DNA from: Rhizodiscina lignyota
Lineage: Eukaryota; Ascomycota; Dothideomycetes; Aulographales; Rhizodiscinaceae
Direction of reading: 5' to 3'
DNA: 64,000 nt
Assembly (NCBI GenBank): GCA_010015805.1
Contig: ML978124.1
Location: forward strand, 1,240,001-1,304,000
Shown in pieces: positions 1-12,900 of the stretch. Position 1 is the first letter of the stretch; every line of letters begins with the position of its first letter. The translations under genes were made by a program, and so were the position numbers. Below the pieces are notes generated by a model, which saw nothing but the letters and a program-made list of their open reading frames with translations, made no database searches and had not been told where the DNA came from.

Positions 1-84
1 GACTGCGAGGGATGATATGGAGATCTTTTAAAGCAGCTATGTAATACAGAATAAGTCAGTTCCGTAGCTGACAGAAGTGACGTT

Positions 85-861
85 TTATGGGTAGGGATGC
101 GTACCTAGAGACCGAAATCTAAAGTTGAAGGTGGCGAAGGGCTTCTCCCATGGATCGATCTGTTGAGAATTCCAGACAGTGCAAGGGTTGGTGGGCATCT
201 TTTCTTCGAAGCTAAGGATCTGTAAGCAATTTCGAAACGCCTTTAAACGGGCCAATCTTACGTGGCGCGATGGGAGATCGCGCTCCCTTTTAACGCTTTC
301 TCTGGGACGACTCCCACATCGTTGAGATATCCACTTGGTATTCCAGGCATGACCTTCTTGACCTTCTTCACTCGCCAGAAGCGGACAGAGATAACACCCA
401 GTGATTGGATTTTAACCTTCTCGCGCTCGGTGATTTTGCGGACATCCCCGTCGTCTGTATATGTCAGAAAAAACACAATGGAAGTGACTCTGGATAATTA
501 ACTCACCTATTTCGAGCTTGGAGAAGAGGTATTTCCTCAGGACCCATTCCCCTTTCTCGTAACGGTGGGCGCCATTCTGGATGATGTCCTTACCGCTGGT
601 AAGATCGTCTTCTGACCAGAGAATACTATCGACCTCTTCTCCGTCAATATAGATATGTACAGCGATGGCATATTGTGCGTATGGGAACCAGCGTGAGATA
701 TTCAAGTGAATTTGAAACCGTTCACCGGATTTTGACTCGATGTATTTGGTTATCGTGTTAGGCTGCTCAGCTTCATCGTCATCGATGTTATACTCCTTGA
801 GAATGCGCCCTCCAGACATAATGTCCACGCGCACGCCAGTCATGGTGGGGAATATCGCCAT
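85..861 (-). CDS. DUF7918 family protein, three exons, 224 aa
   Basis: Exons on the minus strand are 861-507, 454-262 and 211-85, joining to 675 nt. Exon 1 opens with MTGVRVDI after a short lead and carries the family block ending in VHIYIDGEEVDSILWSEDD. Exon 2 carries LGVISVRFWRVKKV and the PEKALKGSAISHR motif. Exon 3 supplies the family's ending KPFATFNFRFRSL. Intron 1 is 455-506. Intron 2 (212-261) has two possible AG acceptors eight bases apart, and only the second keeps the family frame. DUF7918 proteins are common in fungi and have no assigned biochemical role. I see no signal peptide or membrane segment. Reading through the second donor would give a stop at 258 and lose the conserved tail, so the spliced form is preferred. 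Confidence 0.82.
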
Positions 862-1401
862 GCTGCGAGCTTCATACGGCGTAGAGGTAACTTGTTGAGG
901 TGAGAGGGGAAGCCCGCACTCGAAAGTAGAGTAAGGCTTTGAAGTTGATGAAAGATAGAGTCAAGAGTTTTTTTTGATGCGAGGTACGCAAAAGAGTAAA
1001 GAGAGCCGTCAAAATAAGTGAAGAAGTTGGTCCCCCGATGCTAAGCCGTGTTTGGCACCGTGCGCCTTCCTCTCCTGCCCAGCCCAGTGCAAAGAACAAG
1101 TTAGAATTATGCTGAAGAGTCATGTAATTAACAAAATAGAGCCGTTAAGGGCCACTATGAGGCGACTCTCAATTCTGGTAATGAGCATCTCAAGCTCGAT
1201 GCAAGCGGCCATGGCTAAGCATAAGGAAACATCGTCATACGTTACTGTGTACGCCGAAAAAGTCATGCGCCCAATTCCTGGTATCGCAGCCAACCTGAAT
1301 GCAATTCGCCGTCCATTCTATGCAGATGCTTCCCATCAGAAACAATAGAAACCTTTGACGTGTTCTTCTTCCTCCGTGTTCTCTCTTTTCCCTTACTTCT
1401 A
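862..1401. other. Intergenic, DUF7918 promoter side and STS1 3' side
   Basis: These 540 bases lie between the start of the DUF7918 gene and the stop of STS1, which are both on the minus strand. I see no convincing coding exon, RNA gene or repeat. Short open frames here overlap on both strands and match no family I know. Confidence 0.6.
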
Positions 1402-2434
1402 TTACCATGGTCCGACGCGCACAGGCGAGGAGCCTAGACCATACGTTCCGTTCAGCAACTGTTGTCGTATGGACATGCCATCTCCTTGACCCGCGCCAAG
1501 CTGTCCTGGGAAGCCACCTCCGCTCATCCATCCCAGGCTGCTCTTCAGCTCGTTCACCGCGTCCTCCATCTTGCCACCGCTCATTTCATTGTGCCTCGCA
1601 ATCTTCTGGTCCCATCCACCGTTCAGCAGCTGGATGCCGCCTCCTCGCTTCGCGGCCTCTCGAACAACCACTGCCCATGCCTTGGCCACCTCCTCGTAAG
1701 CCTCAGCCTTGTGCCGGCTGTGTGCGAAGCTGTCCCACTCTGGTAGTCGATGAATGACCTCTGTAGCGTGGTCAAGGTAGTTCAGACTCGTGCTTGTCTG
1801 CGGCTCATTCGGGGGAAGGAAGTGTGGTGTGTAGTCTTTTAGCGCATCGAGTAGCTGCATCAGAGGCTGCCGCACACGGTTGTAAGCATAATCGGATGAC
1901 TGAGAGCCACCGAACGGAAACGCCTTGCGTAGCTCTGCCTCGTAGTTGTGAAGGATCGAGACAACAGAAGATACCGAAGGGCGAGGAGCGAGAGACACAA
2001 CTGACTGTGTCATTTCGGGGTGCCGCTCGACAATCTGGCGGAGGAGCGTGCGGGTTTCGGCGAGATCGAGCGTCTCCAATAGACGTGGGACAGACAAAGG
2101 TCTGCCTATGAGGTTGGTTCGTAGACGTTTCGGCGTTCGAGAGGAAGAGCTGTGGTGCGTAGGCAAGGACTGGTTGGGTATCGACGGCGAGCTCAACGGA
2201 GAGGCCGACATGCGCATATCGTTGTCTCCTTCATCGTCCGCTTTTCGCTTCCTGCTGCCCGTCATGCTGGGCGATGGCGTGTTGAATACTGTTGTGAGAT
2301 TGTTAGCCTCAGCTTGCGTGCGTCCGGGCCGTTCGAAGCCCCTCTTCTTCCTTGCAGCTTGGCTGATACTTACCTCCCAAAGATCTCGTTGGCGAGCGGC
2401 GAAAGTGCGAGGGTGTCGCTAAAATGCTGGTCAT
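1402..2434 (-). CDS. STS1: Nuclear proteasome tethering factor Sts1/Cut8, 315 aa
   Basis: Sts1 (Cut8 in fission yeast) holds 26S proteasomes at the nuclear envelope and helps import them. Exon 1 is 2434-2374 (MTSILATPSHFRRSPTRS). An intron at 2289-2373 with a GTAAGT donor leads to exon 2, 2288-1402, which begins VFNTPSPSMTGSRKRKADD. The basic clusters KRKADD and PKRLR near the N-terminus look like nuclear localisation signals. The family core follows: GRPLSVPRLLETLD, the block SDYAYNRVRQPLMQLLDALK, FTPHFLPPNE-like YTPHFLPPNE, and AAKRGGGIQLLNGGWDQK. Length is normal for filamentous fungi. The short first exon is supported by its close match to the usual fungal N-terminus and by the continuous 948-nt frame. 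Confidence 0.92.
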
Positions 2435-2943
2435 ATCTCGTGTGGCGGAGGAGTAAGTAGAAGGCAGGTCGGCGTTTGTCGCCGAAGATGAAGAAGAATG
2501 GGTGTTGGTGGTTGCTTGGGAGTGGGTTACAAAGAGCGGTGCGTTGGCGCTGGTTAGCGTGAGGTTTACGGAAGCCGACCGAGGAGTGGTGGCCACTGAC
2601 CAGGCAGTGGCTTGATAGGCCCGTGCCACATCACGAATCACGCAGAAAAGTTTGTGTGGAGCTGTCACAAATAAATGGTGAGACGGCCCAGAAAGCCGAA
2701 AGCTAGTGAATAATAAGAAAGCGAAGTGTCACTGGCTGGTGCATGCCATGTTTGTAGCAACACTTGTGCAAAAGTTGTGTGGCAAGCCATCAAAATACAC
2801 TTTAAGCTATCACTTCGGCTCCCCTTGTCTCAAGATTGATTACCAACGCTTCTGGTCAATGCTTAGATTCCCTATTGTACAATGTACATTGCTTCATGCG
2901 AGCGAGTATCGCTGCGCTTTCTGCACAGGCCGTGGCCTATCGA
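2435..2943. other. Intergenic, upstream of STS1
   Basis: The region lies between the STS1 start and the MTR4 stop, both minus strand, so it holds the STS1 promoter and the MTR4 3' end. I see no gene, tRNA or repeat in it. Confidence 0.5.
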
Positions 2944-5900
2944 CTACAAGTACAGAGATTGGGCAGCAACGATATCGCGCTTGACCTTTGCTAAAGCCTC
3001 GTCGAACTTCTTCTCTAGTTCCTCACTTCCCATGACCTTCGAAGCTTGAGCCATCTGGCGGAGAAGCTCCTCCAAGCGCCTGAATAGACGAATGATGTTG
3101 CCCTCATACACGTCGGTCATTTTGCTGCACGGCAAAGTTAGCTGGTTTCACCATATGTAGGTAATATCGGAAGCTTACCATATCTCCGCGAAGCTTGCTC
3201 CCTTCGTCCACGCATACACCACCTCCATCAACTGATGCTTAAACTTCTTCACGTATTCGTCTTCGATTTCCGGCACCTTGCTTTCCACGCTAACCTTGGC
3301 GATGACTCTTGCCTGTGCCTGAATCTCTCTAAATGGCTTGGACAACTCTTCCTTCAGCGTCGGCTCTTCTTTGGTGTTCTCCTCACAGATGAAGACACTC
3401 AGGCAAGCAGCGCACTGCTCAGGCGAGAGTTCGTTGAAGAATCGATTGAAGAGAAGCTCGGAGAGCACCAACTCGTCACCAGTAGATATCACACAAGCCA
3501 CACGCGCCTTGATTTGAACAACGTCTGCGTCGTTGATGAATCCGAGACGGCGCAGGACGCGCTTGCGGTTTTTGAGTTCATCAAGTTGCATAATAGAGAG
3601 GGCTTTGGTGATGTTCTTCTTGATGTTCCTAATTTTGTTCGTGAGCTCCACCTTGGTGGCGTACAGATTGTACAAGGTTGCCAGCCGGGGCGAGTTGTGC
3701 AACGGATTGGAAAGTAACCGCGACTCGAATATCTCGATCTTACGCAGAAGGTTCTTGAAGGAATCGTCCATGATGCCCATGTTCTCGATCGGATCGAGAA
3801 TTGCCATGCCATCAGGGAAGCGTCTCTTGACCTCCTCCAACGCTTTGCGCACTGTATTTTTTCGCTCTGGCGATTTCAGATCCTCCGGCAGGAAGATTCG
3901 AATATGGCCGATCGAATCGATGCAAGAAAGGAGAACAGGAATGACTTCCATCTTGCTCTTCTCACCAGGCCCTGGTGGTCGTACACCAGGAGGGAGTTCT
4001 GAATTTGCTTGAGTTCCAACCGTAGAGTCGCTCGCGACTGACAGAAGAACGTTAACGACATACGATTGCTGAGGCGTTATGGTCGAATCTTCTTGAACTT
4101 TTGTGTCTCTTTTCTTCCAGTCCACGACAGCTCCCCAGCCAAAGTCATAATCCTTGTACTTGATTTTAATTAAACGACCAGACTGCAAAAACCGCAGGCA
4201 GTAGTTCGGATGGGTAATGACTTCGCGCATGTCTTTCGTGTAGGTGTCAAGTGACTTGCGGAGCTCGTAATAGTCCTTTACGGAGCCCTCGTCAGGGATT
4301 TCCATAGCTGCTCGTTCTGCTTCAAGAGCATGCAGTTCCTTTTCCAAACCTGCTACGCTAGCGGTATTCTGGAACTGGTAGAAGCAACGCTCAAGCATGA
4401 ACTCGGGAGAAATGCCTTCTACTCTCATGAGGTTGAGAATCATGTTGTATCCGAGGTGGAATGCTGAGTTGAGCTTATCCTGCTCTCCTCGAACGATTTC
4501 TTTTGCGATGGCAGGCTCAATCTTCTCGTCAACCATCATTATGACAATGCCGCGTTCATCAAGTCCTCGACGACCTGCGCGGCCGGACATTTGGATAAAC
4601 TCTGAGGGAGTGACCCATCGAGTGCTGACGCCATCATATTTTCGCATGCTGGTGAAGACTACCGTCTTCGCTGGCATGTTTAGTCCGATGGAAAAGGTCT
4701 CGGTCGCGAAGAGAACCTTGATTAGACCTTCCTGGAAAAGAATCTCGATTGTCTCCTTCAGAATTGGCAGTAAACCAGCATGATGCACACCAATCCCCCG
4801 ACGAAGAAGTGGAAGAATGTGCTGGATCTGGGGGAGCTCCCTGTCCTCAACTGGCAGAGACGAAATCGCGTTGTCAAAGACTTGGCTAACCAAGTCCTTT
4901 TCTGATTCGCTGTTGAAGGCAAGCTGGCTCATCTGCAGCGCATTTGCCTCACATTCGCGTTTGCTAAAGCTGAAGACGATGACGGGATTGAAGCTCTTCA
5001 GCATGATCATCTTGACGATCTTATAGACGTCCGATATGCCCTTTTTGTTATTGTCCTTGGATTGGCGCTTTCCTTTGCCATTGTGGCCCTTTTCGTCCCT
5101 CCAGTCACCCTTTTCCTTCTCCCCAATCGACGAGATTGCTTTCTGGAAATTTTCTTCACGGAAATGTCCTTTTTCATCGACCACCAAATGTATGCCATCC
5201 GCGCCGGCAGGAAAGAAGTAGTTTTGGAGGGGTGTCGGCCGGAAGTCCGTATACACAACGTGACAAGGTTGACTGTGCGTTTTCGTGATCCACTCAGCAA
5301 ACTGCATAGCATTGGGTATAGTCGCAGAGAGGAAGACATAGCGCACTTTGTCTGGAAGGAGGATGATGGTCTCTTCCCAAACAACACCGCGCGACTTGTC
5401 TCTCAAGTAGTGCACCTCATCGAAAACGACCCATGCGACTTCACGCATGATCTCAGAGCCGCGGTACAGCATCGAGCGAAGGATCTATACCGCATTAGCA
5501 AAACCCTCACGGAACTCCGCCTAGATTCACATACCTCGGTCGTCATAACTAGACAGGTAGCTGTGGGATTAATTGTGACGTCGCCGGTCATCAGTCCCAC
5601 ATCCGCAAACTCAGCTAAGAATTCTCGATACTTTTGATTGCTCAGCGCCTTGATGGGGCTTGTGTAGATGACCCTCTGATTGTTCTGCAGACATTGTGCA
5701 ATCGCATATTCTGCAACCACCGTCTTTCCCGCGCTGGTGTGTGCCGACACAAGAACGCTCTCGTTTCGCTCAATCGATGCGATCGAGACTTGCTGAAAGG
5801 GGTCGAGCGTGAATGGCCATGTCCTCGCAGGCGTCGCGGGAGGCTTGTGTTCGGAAATAGGGACATAATCGTAGTCTGGAGGAAGCGCTACTTGATGTCG

Positions 5901-6248
5901 CACCTGATGCGATAACACAACAGCTGCACTATCTTTCTGCTCTCCCTGTAGGCCAGCCGCCGCTGCGACCTCGCGTGACTGTTCGGTTTCGAAGGTATCG
6001 GCCACAACAGGCTCTGGCTCGGCCTGAAGTCGCTGTTTCTTAGCCGTATGCAAATCCTCGTCATCTTCGGCATCTTGTATATCCATATCATCGTCGACTC
6101 CATTTTCATCCATGCCATCAGGCGTGAGCACCGGTTCTTGGATGCCACTCGGCGATTTGACATCGCCATTTGCCTGACGCTTCTTGCTCGTGTTCGATCT
6201 TTTCGCGCTCTTCGGCGGATCGTCAAAGACGTCGAAAAGCTCGTCCAT
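2944..6248 (-). CDS. MTR4: ATP-dependent RNA helicase Mtr4/Dob1, 1066 aa
   Basis: Mtr4 is the DExH-box helicase that unwinds RNA and feeds it to the nuclear exosome, alone or in the TRAMP complex. Exons are 6248-5535, 5484-3179 and 3124-2944, with introns of 50 and 54 nt; the joined frame is 3201 nt. The acidic, poorly conserved N-terminus starts [10 protein letters not shown]. Helicase motifs follow in order: Walker A AHTSAGKT at about residues 169-176, [18 protein letters not shown] at about 260-263, FLSATIPN, and [16 protein letters not shown] long insert after the helicase core fits the KOW/arch domain. The C-terminal DSHCT region contains the conserved [15 protein letters not shown], and the protein ends AAQSLYL, close to the yeast ending. 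Length matches the family. Confidence 0.96.
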
Positions 6249-6583
6249 GCTGTCAGCTGTTTCGGCGGTGAGAGGGAAAGAAGTCGCAGGCAGGCGATGG
6301 GTGTAAACAACAAAGAAAGGTGTTGTGTGTTGGCGGGTGGAAAAGTTCTAGTGGAGATGGCTTGGCGCGTGTCACTGTCACGTTTCGGTAAATTCCGCAA
6401 CCTGAGCTTGGCTGAGAGCTCGCTCGAGTGGCTCCACTATCTGTTCCACCACGAACTCCTTCCTTCAGACCTTTTGCTCCGCCCCTCTACCTCAACTCAA
6501 GACAGTCGATCAATCCCAGCAAAGTAGGCCCTGACCTTTATTATTGTCTAGATTGATCTTGAGCTGACAATTGCGGTGTTAGC
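6249..6583. promoter_or_regulatory. Shared promoter between MTR4 and COX8
   Basis: This 335-nt spacer separates the divergent starts of MTR4 (minus) and COX8 (plus), so it must hold both promoters. I recognise no specific binding site with confidence. Confidence 0.45.
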
Positions 6584-6925
6584 ATGCTTGCACGACCTGC
6601 GATTCGGGCCTCCGCGGCCTCATCTCAGATTGCTCGACGCGGCTTCCACACAACCCGAGCTCAATTCGCGTCGCCGTATCACTATCCTGAAGGACCGAGA
6701 AGCAACATTCCCTTCAATCCTCTTACAAAGTACTTCTTCCTCAGATACTGGGGTTTCTGTGGTATGTCACTCGCCACTATTGGAAAGAGGAGCTCTGACT
6801 AAGTCGGATACAGCTGTCGGATTTGGCCTTCCATTTGGCGTTGCATGTATGACATAATAGAAATTCATATCAAAGTAGGACAATGCTGACCTTTTACAGT
6901 CTGGCAAACACATAAGGGTTTCTAA
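6584..6925 (+). CDS. COX8: Cytochrome c oxidase subunit VIII (COX7C family), 78 aa
   Basis: This small nuclear-encoded subunit of mitochondrial complex IV is built from three exons, 6584-6761, 6814-6846 and 6900-6925. The middle exon is only 33 nt. The joined 237-nt frame reads a mitochondrial presequence (MLARPAIRASAASSQIARRG), then FHTTRAQFASPYHYPEG, then NIPFNPLTKYFFLRYWGFC and the membrane segment AVGFGLPFGVAFWQTHKGF. This is the classic fungal Cox8 pattern of a processed N-terminus, the SPYHYPEGP block, one hydrophobic helix and a short basic tail. Both introns are about 52 nt with GTATG donors. The short exons make automated annotation likely to miss the C-terminus. Confidence 0.93.
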
Positions 6926-7805
6926 ATGGCGGGAATTGACTTTTATCCGTCGTTAACCATCTTCATTACCTCTTAACATCGGCAACGGGACTACAAAACA
7001 TCCGATAGACAACGCCGAAGAAGACGTCCGACTTGTACAGATTACTCCGAATGCAAAATATCACATGATTGTACTGCAATGTTCATACTTCACGTGCACT
7101 GAGGCTCTAGACGGCTAATTAGTCGAACCGACGAGTAGGAGTTCCCTTGGCAGCCTGCACGACCATTTTCTATATCAGGCAACTTCAAGCACAACATTGA
7201 ACGCCATTCACAAGAAGATTCAACATTGAGGCGCTTCATTCTCTCTGAGAAGAGTTATTCCCTATTGCCACTCACCGCATGGATCTTTAGTGCCTAGTTT
7301 TCTCGGCGTCAGCATTTGCCTCTCAGCAGTGACTTTTTACGATCTTGCCAATCAACATTTCTCAAGCAATCATATCGACTAATCCTTCTCTGTGCCTTTT
7401 GATATTGCACATTCTGCCATATTGGGCCGCCATTACCGCCGTGTCATATTCATCTCCGACTACGCAAGTAAATTTCATTCAGGGCAAAGATTGAAAATAA
7501 TTAATTTACCGATGACGTTAGTATGCAACGGTATGACGAATCGACGTCGTCGAGGAAGGTAAATACTTTTCTCGATGTAATTCTTCGTATTTCGCGGCCG
7601 CGCTGAGACAGACTTTCTTACGTGAGGTCGCCGAGATGGTTTTAATTATACCCTTTGAAGATGAAGCGGCTTTCATACGGCATTCCATTCATACCGCTTT
7701 TAGCCGCGCGGCGTACGAATTGCTGACCCAGTTTGGGTAACATTCCAGGTCGCGTATGAAATATAAAGTGCGTTCGCTACGCATGTCGAGACAGTCAGCG
7801 TCACC
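6926..7805. other. Intergenic, upstream of the monooxygenase
   Basis: These 880 bases are moderately AT-rich and carry no frame that looks coding. A TATAAAG at 7762-7768, about 40 nt before the ATG of the monooxygenase, is a possible TATA element. Nothing else is recognisable. Confidence 0.5.
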
Positions 7806-9383
7806 ATGGCTGAACATCGCAAACTTCAGGTTGGCATAGTCGGCGCGGGAGTTGCAGGCCTGGCGGCCGCCATTGCTCTCGCCCGAACCGGTCACCATGT
7901 CCAAATCTTCGAAAAATCGAGTTTCAAAAACGAAATCGGCGCGGCAATTACTCTGTCACCGAACGCGAATCTGATACTTGAGCGCTGGGGGTTTGATTTC
8001 AAGGCTGCCGGGGAGACCGCAAAATGCCAGTTCCGCAGGTTGCACTGGAAAACTATGAACCTTGAGTTTCAAGACTCGTTCGATCACGTTCAAGCGAAAT
8101 ACGGCCATGCGTTCAACGCATTCCACCGTGTTGATCTCCACAGGGAGATGAGGAGGATTGCGGAGGACAAACTCGGAGTTCAGATTAACTTGGGTTCACA
8201 CGTCAAAAAGATTGACTGCCCCACAGGCACATTGATGTTGGAAGATGGGAGAGAGATCCAAAACGATCTTGTTGTAGTTGCGGATGGAGTAAAGGTGAGT
8301 GTCGCCTACGTTACGACTTACGAGACCTGACCATATTCGCCAGAGCCAATTCGTCCAGGCAATCACAGGCAGAGATTTGCCTTTCACTCAGACCAATCGA
8401 TCAGTTTTCAGGACAATCATCCCGATGGAAAGGCTCATGGAAGATGAAAAGATTCGACCAGTCCTCGAAAATGAGCCGTCAGGCTTCGTTACGTCGGCTT
8501 TGGGAGCGGGTCAAGACGCATTCTTCGTGACTTATCCCTGCAGAGATGATAAGTTGATGAACATCGCCATCTTCCATCCCACGCGACCCCACCTAAAGTC
8601 TGCTGAAGGCAAGCTACTTTGTCATGAAGCTGTGACCATGAGATCTGACATTTCGATTAGGCTGGTCCGCACCGGCAACGCTGGAGGACGTAGATGATGT
8701 TATATCAGACTTCCACCCTGTCTGGCGGGCTATTGCTAGGTATGCATACTGTTGTTGCGAATTATGTCAGACGGCAACACAGACCTAACTGTATTTTTAG
8801 CAAAGCTGATTCTTACAATGTCTACCGCGTAGAGCACCGAAACGAAGTCAACCAAATGGTGAATGGAAGGGCATGCATCATCGGTGATGCTGCGCATGCC
8901 ATGATGCCGAGTAAGGCTCCATCTGAGGCGGCGAGGTTCAGTGTCGCTAAGCATGGTGTAAATATAGCCTACGCACAAGGTGGCTGCATGGCACTGGAGG
9001 ATGCCGCCGCTCTTGAGGTGCTCATGGCAGACGTCAATCCCGAAAAGGACCTCGAAACACGACTCAAGCTGTTCGAGCAACTTCGACTACCCCGATGCGC
9101 AACAACCCAAGCGCTCAGCAACCATACCTGGGGAAACACGTTTAGGGATGGGTTCAGCCAGCGCATACAGCAACAGTTCCAGCACCTCCTGCCGCCTCCG
9201 GGCTTAAACTCTTTTTCGTCGCCATGGAGGGATTTCTTTTACTCGTATAATATTTACGAGGAGGCTGAGAAGGCCCTCAAATACAAGGAGATTGATAGCG
9301 TCCCTGACGGGGTCTTGAAGTGGTTCGGTCTGAACGCAGTCGACGGGCAATCAAATGGAATCCAGTCGACTGTCGTGCACTGA
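7806..9383 (+). CDS. FAD-dependent monooxygenase, salicylate-hydroxylase-like, 452 aa
   Basis: Five exons (7806-8294, 8344-8608, 8661-8739, 8801-8910, 8968-9383) join to 1359 nt. The product is a group A flavin hydroxylase, expected to use NAD(P)H and O2 to hydroxylate an aromatic or related small molecule. The FAD-binding GAGVAG lies at residues 13-18, the central DG motif in VVVADGVKS, and the second FAD/ribose motif GDAAHAMMP in exon 4, followed by TYAQGGCMALEDAAAL. The second intron (8609-8660) is a GC-AG intron: only the GCAAGC donor restores the frame to EGWSAPATLEDVDDV. The substrate cannot be read from the sequence. 6-hydroxynicotinate or kynurenine-type monooxygenases are alternatives in the same superfamily. 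No pathway partners are adjacent. Confidence 0.88.
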
Positions 9384-9957
9384 GTGGGATTGAATGTCAA
9401 TCTCCTCTTTCTTCCTATGCAATTTGGTTTGCCTGCTTGACTTTTCTTAATTACGTGCCTCTTCATCAAGTCCCGGAGTAAGGCGCTTGACAAATACCTC
9501 GACAAGTTCAATGGAGGCATTGCTCAAGAGCAGATAGTGGAGAACAACTGACTACGACTTGCTTGAATAGCTTGCTTCCCAATCAGCCCTTTACCACGTA
9601 CAGAGGAAATCAGCATTGGTACACTCGAATTGGCGAATTGGTTGGACTTGTTGAAGCTTACATACATGGAGTACATGATCCGTTGAGCTACGTGATCCAT
9701 CGCACCGATGGTGGAGTGCTCTTTGATAGTGATACAATACCATGTGCAACGTGTATTGAATGTATTCAATCGAATAAATCTATTGTATATTAATTGCGAG
9801 GTTTCCTCTTGTTAAAATAATGTGCGTTATCCGAATTAGGAATAGCGTGGTGTTAGCGTCATTAAATGTTCTTCAGGCCAAACTTTTAACACCCATGTAA
9901 AGCAATTTATTGTGATCGTTGCAACCAACTTGAGGATGATAACGATTGATTCTAATC
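9384..9957. other. Intergenic between monooxygenase and ELP1
   Basis: This 574-nt spacer contains the 3' end of the monooxygenase and the ELP1 promoter. I see no further gene or repeat. Confidence 0.5.
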
Positions 9958-12900
9958 ATGAAGAACCTACGGAATATCGGTTGCTCGGTGGTTGATTTTT
10001 CCGCGACGACACCACTGCCTTTGAGTGCAGTGGCTTGGGACACGTCTAATGACTCCCTGATATGTGCCTTTGGACCCTCTGAAGAAGACGCTGGTATAGA
10101 GTTGAAAAGGATCCCACCAGCTGCGGGGCCGGAGGAGTTCTCAGTCATTGCTGCATGGGATGCACCTTGTCCCAATTCTGCTCTTCCTCATGACAGGATC
10201 TTATGCCTCCAGCACTTCCCTGATTCATCAACCACATGCGTGGTGTTGGCTGGGGGAGACATCATTGCTGTCAGAGAAGAGCCTTTGCCAAATGAAGAAC
10301 AAGTTGAGATTGTTGGCTCGGTGGATGCCGGCATCGCTGCGGCCGCCTGGTCACCGGACGAAGAGCTTCTTGCAATCGTCACAGCGGCAGATACTCTTAT
10401 CTTTATGACCAGGCATTTCGAGAGCACTATCAACGTTACCTTCAGCTTAGATGACGTTAAAGTTTCTAACCACGTCTCCGTCGGATGGGGAAAAGCGGAG
10501 ACCCAATTCAAAGGCAAAAGAGCAAAGGCTTTACGAGACCCCACTGTCCCTGAACATGTAGATGAGGGCCTGCTAAGTGCACTGGACGATGGAAACGTAT
10601 CAGTCAGTTGGCGAGGTGACGGCATGTATCTCGCAGTCAACGCGATCGAAGGGAAGGCGAGGAGGATGATTCGAGTGTACTCGAGGGAGGGCGTGCTCGA
10701 CAGCGTCAGCGAGCCAGTCGACTATTTAGAAGGTCCATTATCTTGGAGGCCCGCTGGGAATCTTATCACTGGCATACAACGTCTCGAAGGAAACTTGCGT
10801 GTCGTTTTCTTCGAGCGTAATGGCCTGCGCCATGGCGAATTCGACCTTCGAATGGATGGCTCGTATGAACCTCACAATGAAATGGCTAGAGTCATCGCAC
10901 TTCAATGGAACGTGGACTCTTCGGTTCTTGCTGTTTGCTTCTCACAGAGGATTCAGCTCTGGACGATGGGAAACTACCACTATTACCTCAAACAAGATAT
11001 ATCCCTCGTTCACAGCAAGGCCCCTTGGCTCGCTCTTTCCTGGCACCCAGAGAAGCCGCTTAGATTAACAGCATTTGAAGAATGTATGTACTCCGTTACA
11101 TTGATACTTGCTAAGCTAAATCTAACGTCTGCTTTAGATGCTCTTCAACGACGGGATTTTGCAGCCACAGTGGTCTCGGGGCCAACATGCCCGCCAAATG
11201 ATTTTGGAATCACCGCAGTGATCGATGGGAGTAAGTCTTCCGCTACCTAAATAGGAGCTCTTACTCATAACGTCGATAGAAAACCTCAAGCTTACCCCTC
11301 TACGTTGTGCCAATGTTCCGCCTCCGATGTCATTACATGACATATCGGTGCCCAGAGAAATCATACACGCAGCAATCGACATGTCGGGTACTCTAATTAG
11401 TGTCCTAACAAGTTACGAAGCGTTGGTATATCGTTACAATCCCAGTACGATCCCAGTAGCTCCGCCAGAACTGGAAATGACTTTCCGGATTCCAAAGGAC
11501 TTGGAACATGTCGTCCTCCGCCAGATTGCTTTCAACAAGGGCAATACTCCATTGCTGCTAGCATATGATCTTCATACAAAATCCGACAGAATAGTGTCAT
11601 TGGACGAACGGGAGGACTTGCAGATGCAGGTAGAATCAGCAACTGCCCTAACGGTGGCCCAACCGTCTGGAGAGGTATACGTCCACCTGAGCGACGGCAA
11701 TCTAATCCCTTGCCACTCAGTCGTTCCTGAGGACATCAATGGCTCTTCAATTCGAAGACAAATATGCCTTCCAGCTTCAGCAATTCAGTCTGAAATCGTC
11801 GAAGTCGATGAAGAGCTCGTTACATTTGGACTTACCGCTGGTGGCGCACTCTATGCCAACGATCGGCTACTGGCCCGAAGCTGTACCTCAATGATCACAA
11901 CGCTCACGCATCTCATTTTCACAACAAGCCAACATCTTCTGAAGTTTGTGCATATGACGTCTGTGAGCGAGCTGGAAGTCCCTCCTGATGCTCCGGAAAC
12001 CGATGAGAGATGCCGTAGCATCGAGCGTGGTGCTCGCTTGGTAACTGCTATACCGTCGACATATAGCGTAGTGCTGCAGATGCCTCGAGGTAATCTGGAG
12101 ACGATCTATCCGAGAGCACTGGTACTTGCGAGCATAAGGCGAAGCATTGCGAAAGGCGACTATCGAAATGCGTTCATGACTTGCCGGAGTCAAAGAGTTG
12201 ACATGAATATTCTACATGATCACGATCCTGACAGATTCATGAAATCTGTGGGAGAGTTTATCCATCAAGTCAAGAAGTCGGAGTACATTGACCTGTTCCT
12301 GTCATCTCTGAGGCAAGTTGCTGTTCCCACGCACAGACATATTTCCGCTGACTACCAATAGGGATGAAGACGTTTCAATCACAATGTATAAGGAGACATT
12401 ACGGAAAGCGCCTCCTTCCGCTGAGCTCGACGCTGCAAATGGAACTGTACTATTACACAACGGATCCACTACTGCATCTCCCTCCGTTCACTCGAAAGTA
12501 AATCGCATATGTGATGCTTTCCTCGCTGAGCTGGAATCTCAGTCCACCAAACATCTCCGCAATATCATCACCGCTCATGTGTGCAAGTCACCACCTGACC
12601 TTGCGGCAGGTCTGAGTGTTGTCGCAAATCTCCGTCCGCAGAACCAAGATCTCGCGGAACGCGCCGCTGAGCACATCTGCTTCCTCGCCGACGTAAACAG
12701 GCTCTACGACGAAGCACTCGGGTTATATGACCTCGATCTCACCTTACTCATCGCGCAACAGTCACAGAAAGACCCCCGCGAATATCTACCTTATCTGCAG
12801 AGCCTCCAAGAGCAGGCGGATCTCAGGCGAAAGTTCAACATCGACAATGATCTAGGTCGTTACTCGAAGGCGCTAAACCACCTCCACGCAATTGGCGACT

